Notes: generated from the sequence alone by a model not told the origin. DNA of 64,000 nucleotides from Hemicordylus capensis (GCF_027244095.1 NC_069661.1:15076001-15140000), one strand, 5' to 3'; counted from the first letter of the stretch, positions 43,501-54,900 are shown. Made by a program: numbers and translations.

Positions 43501-44401
43501 AGACTAACTATCTCACTGTTTCATTCAGATTAACCCTGAGAAGTAACCACAGGGTCTGTGTCTCCCCAAATGCTGGATGGACTAAGGAATTACTTCGGAG
43601 ATTAACAAAGAGGTAAAATAGCACACATTTGGAGAAACAAGAAAGTTCTCTGCAATCTTGCCAAAGAGGCACCTTTTAACGTGGTTATTCTCTTTATTTA
43701 GCAGGGGGAGAGTAACTGGCCCCATCCACCCCCAGCACAGTACCTCCAGTGACTGTTGCTGGTATATATCTCATGTTACTTTTTAGATTGTGAGCCCTTT
43801 AGGGACAGGGATCCATCTTATTTATTTGTTATCTCTCTGTGTAAACTGCCCTGAGCCATTTTTGGAAAGGTGGTATAGAAATCAAATCAATCAATCAAAT
43901 AAATAAAATCTTGAACAAGCACATATTAACTTGTGATCTAACAAGTTAACAAGCTAACTGTAATCACATGTAAATATTAATGGCCCTAGATCAGGGATTC
44001 TCAGCATTGGGACCCCTGATGTTATTGGACTTCAACTCCCATAATGCCCAACTAAAAGCCACTGGGGCTGATCAAGGTAGGCAGAGGCCATAGCTCAGTG
44101 GTAGAGCACCTGGTTTGCATATACAACACCTCAGGTTCAAGGCCCTGCATTTCCCATTTGTTTTGGTAAAGGCTCAGATAGCAGGTGATGTGAGAGATGC
44201 CTGCCTGAGGCCTTGGAGAGCTGCTGGCAGCTGAGACGACAATACCAGGAGAGTTGATCCAATGGTCTGCTTCCATCTAGGGCAGCTTCATCTGCATCAC
44301 AGACACATCACACTACTGTATAAGCCAGGGGTTTCCTATCACCTCTTGCAGACTGTTGACTTTATATTGCTTAACAATATTTTTCTGATTGCAGAAAATA
44401 G
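37590..44401 (+). CDS. CXCL13: CXC chemokine, CXCL13-like, complete in four exons
   Basis: Coding exons: 37590-37653, 40382-40520, 43529-43612 and 44395-44401, all with GT/AG borders. The joined frame is 97 aa. Residues 1-21 form a signal peptide (MKG..., hydrophobic VVLTLALIA, then a small-residue cleavage site). The CXC motif 'RCQC' (C35, C37) has no Glu-Leu-Arg before it. C62 and C78 complete the two disulfides, with 'IRLIPQGVHC', 'VCVSPNAGWTKELL' and a final helix ending KRK. This matches the chemokine fold and resembles CXCL13, the B-cell attractant acting on CXCR5; the CXCL9-11 group is the alternative. Position beside CNOT6L on the opposite strand is the human CXCL13 arrangement. The tail stops almost at once in exon 4, lacking the longer tail of mammalian CXCL13. 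Introns carry CR1, foldback and BovB insertions. Confidence 0.85.
37870..38345 (+). mobile_element. CR1 LINE 3' end (intron 1)
   Basis: Ends 'GGGCCTTGGGTCTGATCCAG' then 'TTCTTATGTTCTTA', the standard CR1 terminus. Colinear inverse of 24291-24900. Confidence 0.9.
38724..38749. repeat. (TG)n microsatellite
   Basis: About 13 TG units in intron 1 of the chemokine gene. Confidence 0.9.
39075..39850. repeat. Foldback cluster of a ~180-bp GTAC-rich unit
   Basis: One inverted copy (~39090-39240) and two direct copies (~39430-39600 and ~39645-39830) of the same unit. The unit is marked by 'CCTGGGTACAGGTC', a 'GAATGTATGGTACTGATAG' type block and 'CTGTACAAGTGTTCAACAT'. Many GTACAC/GTGTAC half-sites are present. 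It is probably a DNA-transposon relic with inverted ends; the class is unknown. Confidence 0.7.
40125..40335 (+). mobile_element. Old SINE (MIR/CORE-like)
   Basis: 'GTTGGGCTAGGACTGGGGGA' then 'GATGTGAATTTAAATCTCC', 'CAGCCATGAAGTTCACTGAG' and 'GGTTTGTTGCAATGATCAAG' follow the common squamate SINE order. It ends about 50 bases before exon 2 of the chemokine gene. Confidence 0.6.
40875..41625. repeat. Inverted-repeat pair around ~620 bp
   Basis: 'GCAGAATGGAGTGTGTCAT' at ~40898 is inverted at ~41586, and the match extends on both sides (40878-40940 against 41560-41625). The arms are ~60 bp. The interior holds a CR1 end piece (41078-41170). Probably a foldback DNA transposon. Confidence 0.7.
41078..41170 (-). 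mobile_element. CR1 3' end fragment
   Basis: 'AAAAGCCCCACTGGATAAGG' and 'CACGCAGTGGCCAACCAGGT' follow the CR1 3' end, diverged. Confidence 0.6.
41638..41765. repeat. Hairpin element (~128 bp)
   Basis: 'GGCAGCCCCATTGATGTTAA' opens it; 'CTGCTCGTTCTTAACAGC' and 'GGGGCTGCC' close it in inverse. Small foldback MITE candidate without a clear duplication. Confidence 0.6.
42121..43165 (-). mobile_element. RTE-BovB LINE fragment
   Basis: Open pieces match BovB reverse transcriptase: 'TDWFQIGRGVRQGCILSPSL', then 'NLYAEHILREAGLEE' and 'AGGRNINNLHSADDTTLIAE' (43.0-43.1 kb). Further along are 'MVFPVTLYGCESWTLKK' and 'DAFELWCWRRLLRIPW' (42.4-42.6 kb). The catalytic Y-A-D-D position reads HSADD. The frame is interrupted between the pieces. 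It lies in intron 2 of the chemokine gene. Confidence 0.92.
43665..43915 (+). mobile_element. T2 interspersed repeat (intron 3)
   Basis: 'AGAGGCACCTTTTAACGTGG' through 'GATTGTGAGCCCTTTAGGG' to 'GGTGGTATAGAAATC' and a (AATC)n tail. Starts ~55 bases after chemokine exon 3. Confidence 0.8.
43992..44068. mobile_element. hAT MITE end
   Basis: 'CAGGGATTCTCAGCATTGGG' and 'GATGTTATTGGACTTCAACT' match the left half of the MITE at 2357. The right half is missing. Confidence 0.65.
44086..44292 (+). mobile_element. tRNA-derived SINE
   Basis: A-box 'TAGCTCAGTGGTAGAGCA' and B-box-like 'CAGGTTCAAGGCCC' form a tRNA-like head. The body then matches the second half of SINE-A ('CCTTGGAGAGCTGCTGGCAG' and 'CAATGGTCTGCTTCCATCTA'). 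Not a working tRNA gene, since it cannot form a cloverleaf of normal size and continues into a SINE body. Confidence 0.8.
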
Positions 44402-44584
44402 CGACAAAGAATCCTGAATGGACTCTTCTCACGAAGGGGCGCCCAGGAACAGTGCGGTGGAAATTCAGCTCAGCCATCATCAGCTTTATCTTTATTTGTA
44501 TATCTAATTTACAGCTACTTAAAACTGCAATCCAAGATTCTGTGCCCTTTGATCATGGAAGGCCTAACCGACTTGACTTTTTGG

Positions 44585-44590
44585 AATAAA
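44585..44590 (+). other. Poly(A) signal, CXCL13-like gene
   Basis: First AATAAA after the stop (184 bases downstream), followed by a GGTGT-rich stretch. Another AATAAA is at 44781-44786. Confidence 0.5.
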
Positions 44591-44802
44591 ACACAAGGGG
44601 TGTAGAACTGCATTGAAGAAAGCTTAAGATTTCTAGCCAGTCAAGCCATTAAATAATGCTACTAGAACAGCTGCTGTGCATTTCTCAGCTGTCTATGGAT
44701 ATCACTCCAACACCAGTGTCGTTTGAATAGTTTCGTGTCCATGCATTTCAAAGCAAGGAAATCTCTATTTCCATGTTTAAAATAAACAAGGCAAGAGCCA
44801 GA

Positions 44803-44897
44803 TGGTTAGTCATGACTAAGCTCCACTGAATAAGAGACAGGTTAGTAAGAACTAACTTAAGCCCCATTAATTCCAATGGAGCTTAGTCATGATGAAC
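44803..44897. repeat. Small palindrome
   Basis: 'TTAGTCATGACTAAGCTCCA' is inverted as 'TGGAGCTTAGTCATGATG' across ~95 bp. Foldback MITE candidate. Confidence 0.6.
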
Positions 44898-45116
44898 AGT
44901 CTGGCCTCAATTTCCTAGGACTCATGGCTGCAGATTAGCATACTCCCTGTACATTTGAGAACAAAGTCCTGATCCTGTCCCAGCTGTTAAATTTTGCACA
45001 GCTCTCTGTATCTTCCCACAATTCCAAATCCTTGTAGGTATGCAGTGATGTCTTGGAAAAATTACTTTGCATGTTGAAATAAATTCATCTTCAACCTCAC
45101 CAAACACTGAATGGTG

Positions 45117-45240
45117 TCTCTCTTATGTTTCTTTTTTAGACTGTGAGCCCTTTGTGGGACCGATCGCCATTTAATTAATTAATAAATATGTAAACTGCAT
45201 TGGGAAGTTTTGTTAAAAAGCAGTATATAAACATTTGTCG
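45117..45240 (+). mobile_element. Partial T2 repeat
   Basis: 'TTTTTTAGACTGTGAGCCC' then 'GTAAACTGCATTGGGAAGTT' and an AT-rich end. Confidence 0.55.
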
Positions 45241-46637
45241 TATTTGTTAAGCTGTCACTCAGCCAATGGACACCCCTTCTACTTCAAGGGCCCAGGGATA
45301 TTTATCCCACCTTCTTCAATTGTAGCTATGGGAGCTCACTCCAAAATATTTTCTTTTCCTCTTTTGCTCCCCCATGAGAAGACAAAACTGTTTTCCCTCT
45401 TATCTGCTGTTTGTGAAAGCTTTACCACAATTATTGGCAAATAGCCATGTTTTATATCTCTTTCAGGAAAACCTTGATTTCAGTTGTTGCCTGCACGTAA
45501 TGGACATAGTGAACATAAAGCAACAGGAAATATATATTTTTAGAAAGTTTAATCAGTGAGAAAGATGTCTTGTGCACAAAGACGTATCTCAAATACAGCA
45601 CTAAGACTTGGGGCAGGAATTTGCCCTACCGCCCCATGGACCCCTGCAATTAAATTTTGGCTGCTTTTTATATTTATCTTTAGCTGGCCCTGGTGATCTA
45701 GCTCAATAATTATGCTTCCTCATGGCTGACGTTTATTTACAAGGTTCGTATTTCAACTTATCCCCCTTGGACTAGTGAAAGCAAAATACTTTCAGAAACA
45801 GAGGCTTCTAGATATAAATCAAAATTCTGTTGCTTCGTAGGGTCTGCCTGCCACTATATTTTGGTCTGCAGCCTAAAGTTGATTTACAAGCTTTCATTTC
45901 CCCCCTTACATTAGTTCCCCCCCCGCCCTATGGCTAGGCTAAATGCTTTGCCATCAGCAGTCATGAAAGGTCAGTTTGTAGGTCCTCTCTGGCATTTAAG
46001 AATTTGTCCATGTGGATGGGGTGCCATAGAAATACTGGCCCATATTCTTTTGTACTAGAACTTCTACAAGGATATTAGAGCTTGTTATTTGTTTACATGC
46101 TGTGCATTCTTATTTGTATACTAACTGCAGATTTTAATACAACTACTGAAAATACACCAAGTTCCAAGCTGCAGCTTTAAGAACAAGGGAAGATCTATTA
46201 AGAGTGGCTGGGCTGTGCGAAGGACAATTTTCTTCCTTCTTTTACTGTGTTAATAAAATGTGTGAAATTGTATGAGATTAGGTCAAGATTATGCCTTTGT
46301 TAGTTTAGTCCAGGTCTGATGTTTTAAATCAAGTGGCTTTTTGTTGTGTTCTGTTTTTTATGGTCTGTAGCCTGGAATAAATGATTTGAAGTGATTGTAT
46401 ACCTAGGCCACTATTCAAAAGTTCTCCTAGGAAGAAGACACAGCCAGAGTGCTCTTAGGCTCACTGTACATATTACATGGCAGAGTATCCAAGTTTTCCC
46501 AGTGCCCGAGTTTTAAGTGAGTGGCAGCCAATCCTAGCTCACAAATGCATTTACTCGCACAATTATCTACTTTCCAAATGTGTCTGATTCAAACACTGCC
46601 CTTTTAGATACACATTAGCTATACATCTCTCTTCAGT
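45241..46637. other. Intergenic, nothing recognised
   Basis: Between the chemokine gene and the repeats before CNOT6L. No exon-like frame, known repeat or terminal repeat seen. Confidence 0.5.
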
Positions 46638-46949
46638 AAGGAACACAGGAAGCTGCCCTATACTGAGTCAGACCATTGGTCCATCTAGCTCAGTATTGTC
46701 TACATAGACCGGCAGCGGCTTCTCCAAGGCTGCAGGCAGGAATCTCTCTCTGCCCTATCTTGGAGGTGCTGCCAGGGAGGGAACTTGGAACCTCCTGCTC
46801 TTCTCAGAGCAGCTCCATCCCGAGGGGAATACCTTACAGTGGCTCACACTTCTAATCTCCCTTTCATATGCAACCAGGGCAGACCCTGCTTAGCTAAGGG
46901 GACAAGTCATGCTTGCTCTCACAAGACCAGCTCTCCTCTTCTCCTCCAT
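46638..46949 (-). mobile_element. SINE-A copy with shared flank
   Basis: Same family as 1411. The following ~110 bases ('CTCATATCTGTTGCATCAGG' to 'CATCTTGCCTCTAACTGGCC') also match the sequence after the 1411 copy, giving a ~420-bp pair about 45 kb apart. Confidence 0.85.
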
Positions 46950-47119
46950 AGGAGCTGCACTCATATCTGTTGCATCAGGAACTGGCTGGGCCGTGCTAGA
47001 TCAGACCATTTTATCAAGCATCTTGCCTCTAACTGGCCAATCAGATACGTCTAGGAAGCCCACTAGGAGGGCATAAAGGCAAGAGTCATTCCCTGCCGTG
47101 GGGTCCTTGCACTGCTCAG

Positions 47120-47235
47120 GCCAGGGATTCTCAAATGGCCTTTGGTCAATGTGGTTGGGGGCTGATGGGAGCTCAGTCCAACACCACCCAGTTTTTGGAC
47201 TACAAAATTGGGGTGTTGGATTTGTTACTTGCACT
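47120..47235. mobile_element. hAT MITE-like end
   Basis: 'CCAGGGATTCTCAAATGGCC' resembles the left end of the 2357 MITE. The opposite end is not clear. Confidence 0.5.
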
Positions 47236-48143
47236 AGAAAGCCTGATGCAGACATACTTTAATTCTACACAAACCTCTTTTGAAAATGGATAGTACGCAC
47301 CATGATTTAGATAACACACTTCTTTGTTTGCTAGCAAAGGGAAATGTTTGCCAGTTCCGAGGTTAGCTTATGGACCGACACTGAAGGCACCTCCATGTGA
47401 ACACCAACGTGTGCAGGGATCACTGTGCCTGGAGATGCTGTTTGTAAAGAATGGCACCATCGGATGAGGGCTAACCATTGTGATTTGTATGACTGCTGCA
47501 GCCTTTTCTCAGGATTTCACACCCAGAATTGCAGCAGTTGTATGGGGGCCACTGGAAGAGTGATTCAGCCCTGCATCTCAGCTGATTGAGCAGCTTTTCT
47601 GATCATCTGTAGTTACAGATAATGCAATACTTGCTATTCAAAGAGGGGGAAAGTGCACCCCATCAAAGAGGAGCATCAGTGACTAAGTCAAGTGCATAGA
47701 GCAGCCGCAACAGGAAGAGCCCCAATCCAAGCAGTTTTTCTACTTGCACAGATATAGAGTCCAGCTTCTGTCTTAATTAGCTGGAACAGCAGCAACTCTG
47801 CTCCCACAAGAAGCTGCTCTTTGAAAGAAGAGTTTGCAAGTGGTAGCATTGGAAAAACAGTGAGCCTCAAAGCCCAGAGAGTATGTAAATCTCTACCTTG
47901 TGCTTCTCTGGACAAAAGCCCAGAGGAAAGAAAAAGAATTGTGCAACATCTAAAAAGGTATTCTTTAGAGAAAATGAACAAGTGAAACAAATGAACAAAA
48001 CAAAAAAAGGAAGTACACATTACTGTACAAGTCAAATTCAAAGCAGAGGAAAGCCATCTCAACAACATCTGCACCAGAGGGCACCAAACCACAACTAAAA
48101 AACAAAACAAGAACTTAAGCTGTTTACAATGTTTCCCAATCTT

Positions 48144-48149
48144 TTTATT
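48144..48149 (-). other. Candidate distal poly(A) signal of CNOT6L
   Basis: AATAAA read leftward, then 'GTTTTGTTTTTTAGTTGTGG' style U/GU-rich sequence about 40 bases on. Confidence 0.45.
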
Positions 48150-50690
48150 TCATTTTCCCCCTCCCAACAATGTTACAAAAGATTGCATGTTTTTTCTTTT
48201 TTAATTATTATTATTTAATAAACCGGCTCCTCTGCAGTTCATATACAATCACAGGCGAATTTTTTAAACTCCATTTTATACAAACATCTCAAAAAAATAT
48301 TTGGGAGTGAAGTATGGTAGGAAATATTGCTCACATTGCTAGTTAACATGCACATGAAAAGGAGGAAAATTGTTAGTGCATACCTCCAGAGCAGGAAAGG
48401 GGGGAGGGGTTGGATGAAATGCCTCCAAAATGAAGATACAGTAGATGACCCAGAGCACAATTCACTAGGGAGTTTTTCTGTGCAAACCCCATAGAAATGG
48501 GCAGGGGCCGACAATCCCTGTTCATTTCTATGTGGCCTGCACAGAAGGAGAACTTGCTAGTGAAATTGTGCCCTTCACAAAATAAGAAAAAGAAGAAGAA
48601 TGTCCACAAAATTAAGTTTTTTCATGCTATTCTACTTTCCAGTACTATATTATAATTGCTTTTGTCAATTTATATATACATGGCCACGTACGTAACACTT
48701 CTGAGGTATATAAAAAGAGATACCTGCATCAAGGAAGTTGGGGGGGGGAGAAGAGGGAATTTTTTTTTAGAAAACTTATCATGAGCAATTGACACTAAGG
48801 GCGGAACTACATGCTATCAGAAACAGAGTTGCTGTCAGAAATGGCAGCCCCGAGCCAAGCTCTCTTCATTTCCATCTAGCCCAGCTGTCCCAGGACCATA
48901 ATGCTAAGCATCTTCCCCACCCCCCACGCTGCTTCTGCCAGAGGAAGCCAATGATGTGGAGTGGGGAGGATGATGATGATGATGAAACCTATCAAAATTA
49001 CTGCAGGATGTAGGGTGATCTCCACTAAAGTTTATGGTGGGAGGAGAAGGGAGGGAAGATGCCTAGGGCTGCCATTTTCAACAGACCCCCATGTTACGTG
49101 TCTAGTGTAGTCCCATCTTGAATTGTCACACAATATGTAGCTTCCCGTTAATGAAGACAAAAGCCTCCCCAGCTGTAGGCACTTTTGAAAGGGAATTTTA
49201 GTCTTCACTGAAGCAACTATTTCAACTCCTCCCTCATCCCACCTCCAACCCCATAACAAAAAAGCCACAACAAAAAAGGAGATTCCCCCCCCCCCCGCCA
49301 AACAGTAGCCTGATTCAATTTCCTTTGATATTTTATACACAGCTAGCGTACATGGAAGGGGCGGGGGGGCAGCTTTAAAATGTATACATTTTAACACGAC
49401 AGTTGTGCCTTAGGATTTAAAATTAAATTAACCATTTTACTCTTTTTTATTTTCCTTTTTTAAGTGTATGAATGAGACAAATATAGGCTCTTTAAAAATT
49501 TTCATTCACATAATGGAAAAAAATCTCATTTATTAAAAATATCACATTTTGAGACTAGAAACAGTAAAGTGCATGAAAAGTTTAAAATATAAGCTCAAGA
49601 AATCTCATATAGCAGCAAAGAAGCAGAATACAGGAAAACTTAAGAACACAGACACAACCTTTCCTTGTTATTGTGCCTTTGTTGCTGTTGTTTGAAACCT
49701 GATGCACGGCTCAATCCACTAAAGAGTGGTGGTGGTGGTTAAGCACCCTTTTACTGATTATTTCAGTGGACTGTGAATGAATCCCACCCAGGCTTCACCA
49801 AAGAGAACAGGGGTTGCTCATCAGCAGTCTTGGGTAGACGGCAGGCACAGCCTTCCAAGGAGATGGTATTAAGAGGTTTCTGCTCTCTTGGAGGTGCCAA
49901 GTTTTCCAAATAGCCACCTGGAGCACAGAAGAAAAAATATTGCCAACACATTTTTTTAAAAGAGCCGTCAACCATTAGGAATGAACCAGCATCTTTTGCA
50001 GGGTGGGGTGAGAATTAAACCTTGATAACAAACAACAAGCAAAAAGGATTGTTAAAAGCATGAGATGGCTATTTGGCGACTAGGGTCAGGAAAAACAAAT
50101 TTACAGAATGATTATAGCCACCACTTTGTCATCTTGGAGAGATGAGGAAAATGCTCATCTTGGAGTGGCAAGGAAAATGCACAAGAGGCTGAAGCAAAAT
50201 CATCTCCATGGCCCCCTCCCCCCATCGTGTGGCGCTGTTGGCTGAATAATTATGAAGGGTTGTTTCTGAGGCCAGAGGATGGGAGGGAGAAGAGAGGGAG
50301 ATTGTAATTTAGAAGGGGTGGGCAGGGGGAGAAGAACTTATAGATAGAGTTAGAAGGTATTTGCACTTTGTGACATCAAAACCCAAGAATTCTTGCCCCT
50401 GCCCTGCACTATTTACAATTCAAAATCCTGCTCCAATTTAACTCAGTTTCTCTCCTCCTCAATCATCTGTCAATGTTCTTTGCTGGGCCTCTCAAAATGT
50501 GGTCAAATTCATAACACACACATACACTTTCAGGGTTCTACAAGAGACTGATACCAGTTACACTCTCCCAACAGAGAGGACCATGGCTGCAATCCAGCAA
50601 TCGAATACCTCAAGTGTCATTAGAGCATTCCCACTGTCAACTATGGAGCAACTTGTCCTTTCTGCAATTAAACAACAGGGACCCAGTCAT

Positions 50691-51100
50691 TAGGGAGGTG
50701 CACAAACCGGTTCGGAGGCCCTTTTACGGACCTCCAAAATGGTTTGAAAGTCCAGCAGTTTGACAGGTTCGGGGGTGGGGGGATAGCTTTAAGGACCAGG
50801 GAGGTGCTCTTAAACTGCACCCCTGGGCACATTTCCCCCACCAGCGCGGTGTCTAAAAATGGTCCTGCAGGGTGGCAGCATGCCTCCATGCGCACGCACT
50901 CCAGGCACTTCCAGTCCGATGTACACCAAGGTGGCAAGAAGGTACGCTGCTGCCCTGCGGGACCATTTTTAGAAACAGTGCTGGTGGGGAAAACTGCACC
51001 AGGGAGTGGTTTAAGAGCACCCTCCCTGGTCCTTAAAGCTATCCACCTCCCACCCACCTTTAAACCGGCAGTTGCCAGTTCCATGAACACCGCTGCCAGT
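50691..51100. mobile_element. hAT-related foldback element in the CNOT6L 3'UTR
   Basis: Left end 'TAGGGAGGTGCACAAACCGG' resembles the large hAT's end, including the AACCGGTTCGG block. The interior is a palindrome: 'CCTGCAGGGTGGCAGCATG' (~50863) has a near-inverse near 50955, and 'GCTTTAAGGACCAGGGAGG' recurs inverted at ~51025. The right terminus was not found and there is no duplication. Confidence 0.7.
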
Positions 51101-51943
51101 AGTTCACTAGACCAGAGATCTGCAGGCACAAAAAGCTATCCTGCTACAATCAAGCTCCATCGCTTTGGAGGGGCTTGTGCAGGGTGCAACACACATACTC
51201 AAATAGGATATATTTCAGGAGCAGGAGCAGGTGGGGAGCCCTATAGGCACTGAGATGCTCCCATGTGAACCCTCCAATGGAAAAGTGTATTTTTTTTTTC
51301 TGTGACAGAAAGTTACACACAGGCCTTTCACCACTTTTGGCTTTCTAAATTAAATGTGATACTTTAGTCGGGAGGGGAGGAGAGGGGACAGCAGGGTGTA
51401 CTATTAATAATTTACTAAAACAGCAAGTGCTTTTTCCAATTATAAACTTTCCCCAACATCAATTATATCTACTCTATTTCAGGACGCTTTAAAAACAGGC
51501 CGGGGGGGGGGGGGGAGGAGGCTGGAGGAGGGGAGGGGGAGGCATAGCTTTACAATCTGAAATGAAGCATATGCTATGGATGTATACGTGAACTCAAATC
51601 CTCCCATCTGATTTGTCCATTTAGAAAGGCAGCTTTCCCAATGAAACCAACAAAGCTTGCCAGTTTAAAATACAGGTACACCTCTCTCTCTCTCTTTTTC
51701 TTAAAAACAAAAACCTGGAAAGGAACAAACAACAACTTTGGTTCCAGCCCTAGTGCCAAATGGTACCAATATGCACCCAAAAAATGTGCAAAATCGTATC
51801 ATCAAAACACATAATGAAAAGGAGCCTGAAGCAGCAGCTTTCAAAAGGTCGGCCATACTTCACTCCTACATACTTTGATTTACAACTGTACAGGTCCATA
51901 AACAGACAGGTCGGCCCCGGCCCTCAAAAGGGGCAGGGCTCCT

Positions 51944-54900
51944 CTACCTCCTGGTAGGCAAGTGGATGCCATTGACAGGAGGCAGGAACGGAGGGTGGAG
52001 CTCAAGCTGTGTCAACAGTGAGAAGTGGTCTGAGGGGACGTGAGGGTGGGGGCACCCAGTGATGTTGTTCTCAACCAGCCACTGAGGATCTAAAGGCCCC
52101 AGGACACCAAGCACGTTCATGTGAGTGTTGGAATAAAAAATGTAGTCAATCACACCCTAGAGAGAAAGAGAAAGAGAAAAAGGAAAAAATGGTTTAAAGG
52201 AGGAATGCTGTAAAGAAAATTAGCCCAATATTTATTTATTTAATACATTTCTATACTGCCCGAAACGCAAGTTCTCTGGGCAGTTTACAAAACAATAAAA
52301 ACCGCCAATAAAACATTAAAACATTTCAACAATTAAAATTAAACAGTTAAAACTATTAAAACAATAGCCATCTAAATGGTCCACATTTTAGAAAGAAAAA
52401 ACTGTGTTTACATCATAGTAGGCTTGCATTTATGATAAGCCACTGAAGGCTTAATCTCACTTCCCCCTCCATCACACACTGTTGCAGAAAGGGGTGGTTG
52501 GTGCAGCAAGCTCTTCTGTTCCACATACACAAGTTGCATTAGTGACTGACAGCTAGCAACAGGGGTGGCCGGCCGGCGGGGGGGCGGGGTGCAGGTCTAC
52601 CCAGAAACATTTACTTCCTACTAGTTAAGGGTTAGGGTCCTGACCCTTGAAGGAGAGCAGCATAAGCCCTCTTCAGATGCTATTTTAAAAGAAACTGTAG
52701 GCATGTACAGTGACATACACAGGTCCAGAAGTCCCACCCCAGTGCTCTAACTCAGCTCTCTCACCGTGCTGTTCACGGTTCGTCTGAAAAGGCAAGCACC
52801 ATAACCGTGATGACGGGCACTACTGCGATTGGGAAGCTGGGGTACGAAACCACAGCTTGGTACAAAATGCCTGTATCCATTATCCACTGGTGCAGGGCAC
52901 ATGTACTGTAGTGCTGGCAGTATTTTATTTGCATGGTAGAGAATAGCCCTCACAAAAGCTTTAATATTTAGCGAGGCAAGCCAGAACTGAAAATAAATCG
53001 GCCTTGACTGAAAGAAACTGGACTATACCTTTTCAAAAACGGCACCTGCACTGCCTCTGTGCCTCCACAATTATCAGAGCCAGTTACCGAGGCCACAGCC
53101 CTATTACTTAGCACAGGCCACCAGAAGGTGTGTGTTGATCAGGACTTCCCAACAGATTATTACTTACTTTGAAATCAAAGGTGTAATTAGTATAAGGCAT
53201 CAAGTTGTTTTCATAGGAGCTCTTTAGCTGGAAGCCATGCGTGATCCTTCCTTCAGGAGCCCCGTTCTTCCCATTGCCACTGAAGTTCATGAGACACTCA
53301 TTATACCGCAACTCCTTGAAGTCTTTATGGTTGTCAGCTACGATTCCATTGCTTAAGTATTCCACAACACCTGTTTTCAAGACAAGGACAGTGGATTGGT
53401 TTCTGTCCAATATCAGTGCTGAGCTTCACCACTCAGTTGTCTTTAGGTTAAGATGAACTCAAGCCTATAGATCTTTGTGTTCATCATCATGAGGAATTCT
53501 AAAGTGGTTTATACAGAAGAAACAGGGAAATGGCAGCACATGAACAAATACTATCAGTGGCAAATGAACGAACACTGGTTGCTGGTCATAAAGATGTCTG
53601 CAATGTAGCTTAAGGAGGAAAGGAAGTTACTCAGCAATTAGAAAAATGCTACTACGAGTGGTGTTTAAGCCCAGTTGGTTAGCTCTATTCAGAAGGGAAA
53701 TGTTATTTATCTGCTTAATGTTATCTAGCACTCCTGGTTATAGGAATTCCCCCAGGCAGTCAAGTAACAAGGTACATGGATACAATGGTGTGCACATGTG
53801 CTCACACGGTTTTTGATGTCCACTCAGTTAATTTTAGATCCCATTCAGGTTGAATCAGGAAGGTCCCACTCTGAATGCACATGTGCACATACTGCCTTGA
53901 TATTACCACCCAGAACAAAACACATCGCGCACACAGATGAAAAAAATTAGAACACTGGATACAACAGAGGGCATCTGCTTGCTCTCTCTTCTTCCACACA
54001 CCTATTTCACCCAATTTTAAACACTTGAATTCAATAGCCACTTTAGGCAAGCCTGAGGTCTTGTACATACCCAGTGAAGCTGGACTCTCTAAAGAAGTCA
54101 AACTTTTGAGTAGACATTTTTTAATTCAGCCATAAGCAATCCATACACACTTACGAGAGTAAGCTTCACCCAATATAGTGAGCATTACCTCCAAATAAAT
54201 ATGCATGGGCTTGCATGTCTCAAGACAGGCCAAAGCATGTACAAAACCAGAAAGTTCAAAGCAGTTGTTCCCCTTAATTTGCTTTCTTGCGATATCGCTA
54301 GCTGGCTTGGTGCTCTTACACATTTTCAATTATAGCTTGTTCAGTATCCAGCTCTAAAAATAGAGGTAGCAACTTTTCAGTTTATAGAACACTAACCTTT
54401 CCCCTTCTTCCCCGGTGTGCAGAGAACCCTAGAGAGCAGTTTCTTCTTCTCCCCACTTTCCCTTCTCATCGCCCTAACTTACCACCTACAAAAGCCAGCG
54501 GCAGGGACTTCTGATTCCTATAGTAGACTTCTGAAGTCCAGTTTCTATTACTCCATTCCTGCCTTCCCAAAAGACAGGGAGAGTGGGGGAAGTAGTAGTG
54601 GTGGTCGGGCTGGTCACAGTGGCAGAGGGCAGATGAGGCAGCAGGGGGCATTTTGAAACCGCTCAACTCTCCACTCTAGGTGTCCACTAGGGATGCACAC
54701 GAACAGGTTCGGTGCTCTCTTTCTGGCGTGCCGAACCCATTTGAATGCTGGTGTTCGAGCCAGCTCAATGGGCAGCGGTGCCTTCAAAAAACAGGTAAGG
54801 CACTCCTCACCTGTTTGCCCCCTCCATGCCACTCCCCCACTCTGATGCTCAAGTATGAAAGAAATGTTCAGGGCTGCAGCGTTCCTTCCTGCAGCCCCGA

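Larger units (their letters stand above)
48120..51943 (-). other. CNOT6L: Probable CNOT6L 3'UTR
   Basis: About 3.8 kb after the CNOT6L stop codon with few old repeats, long A/T-rich runs, and AATAAA on the - strand at 48144-48149 followed by a GT-rich stretch. CNOT6L mRNAs in other vertebrates have long 3'UTRs. Earlier AATAAA sites exist (for example near 49445 and 49526). A foldback element interrupts it at 50691-51100. Extent is inferred without transcript data. Confidence 0.55.

Noticed and set aside
44086-44160. A tRNA gene
   Set aside because: A and B boxes are present, but the sequence continues into a SINE body and has no normal cloverleaf or 3' end.
44389-44589. A 66-codon frame over chemokine exon 4 as an extended C-terminus
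   Set aside because: It is not in the phase set by the exon 3 donor; using it would need a different, non-consensus junction.
47281-47700. Remnant of a third chemokine gene after the second SINE composite
   Set aside because: No CXC exon, conserved Trp helix or cysteine spacing found on either strand.
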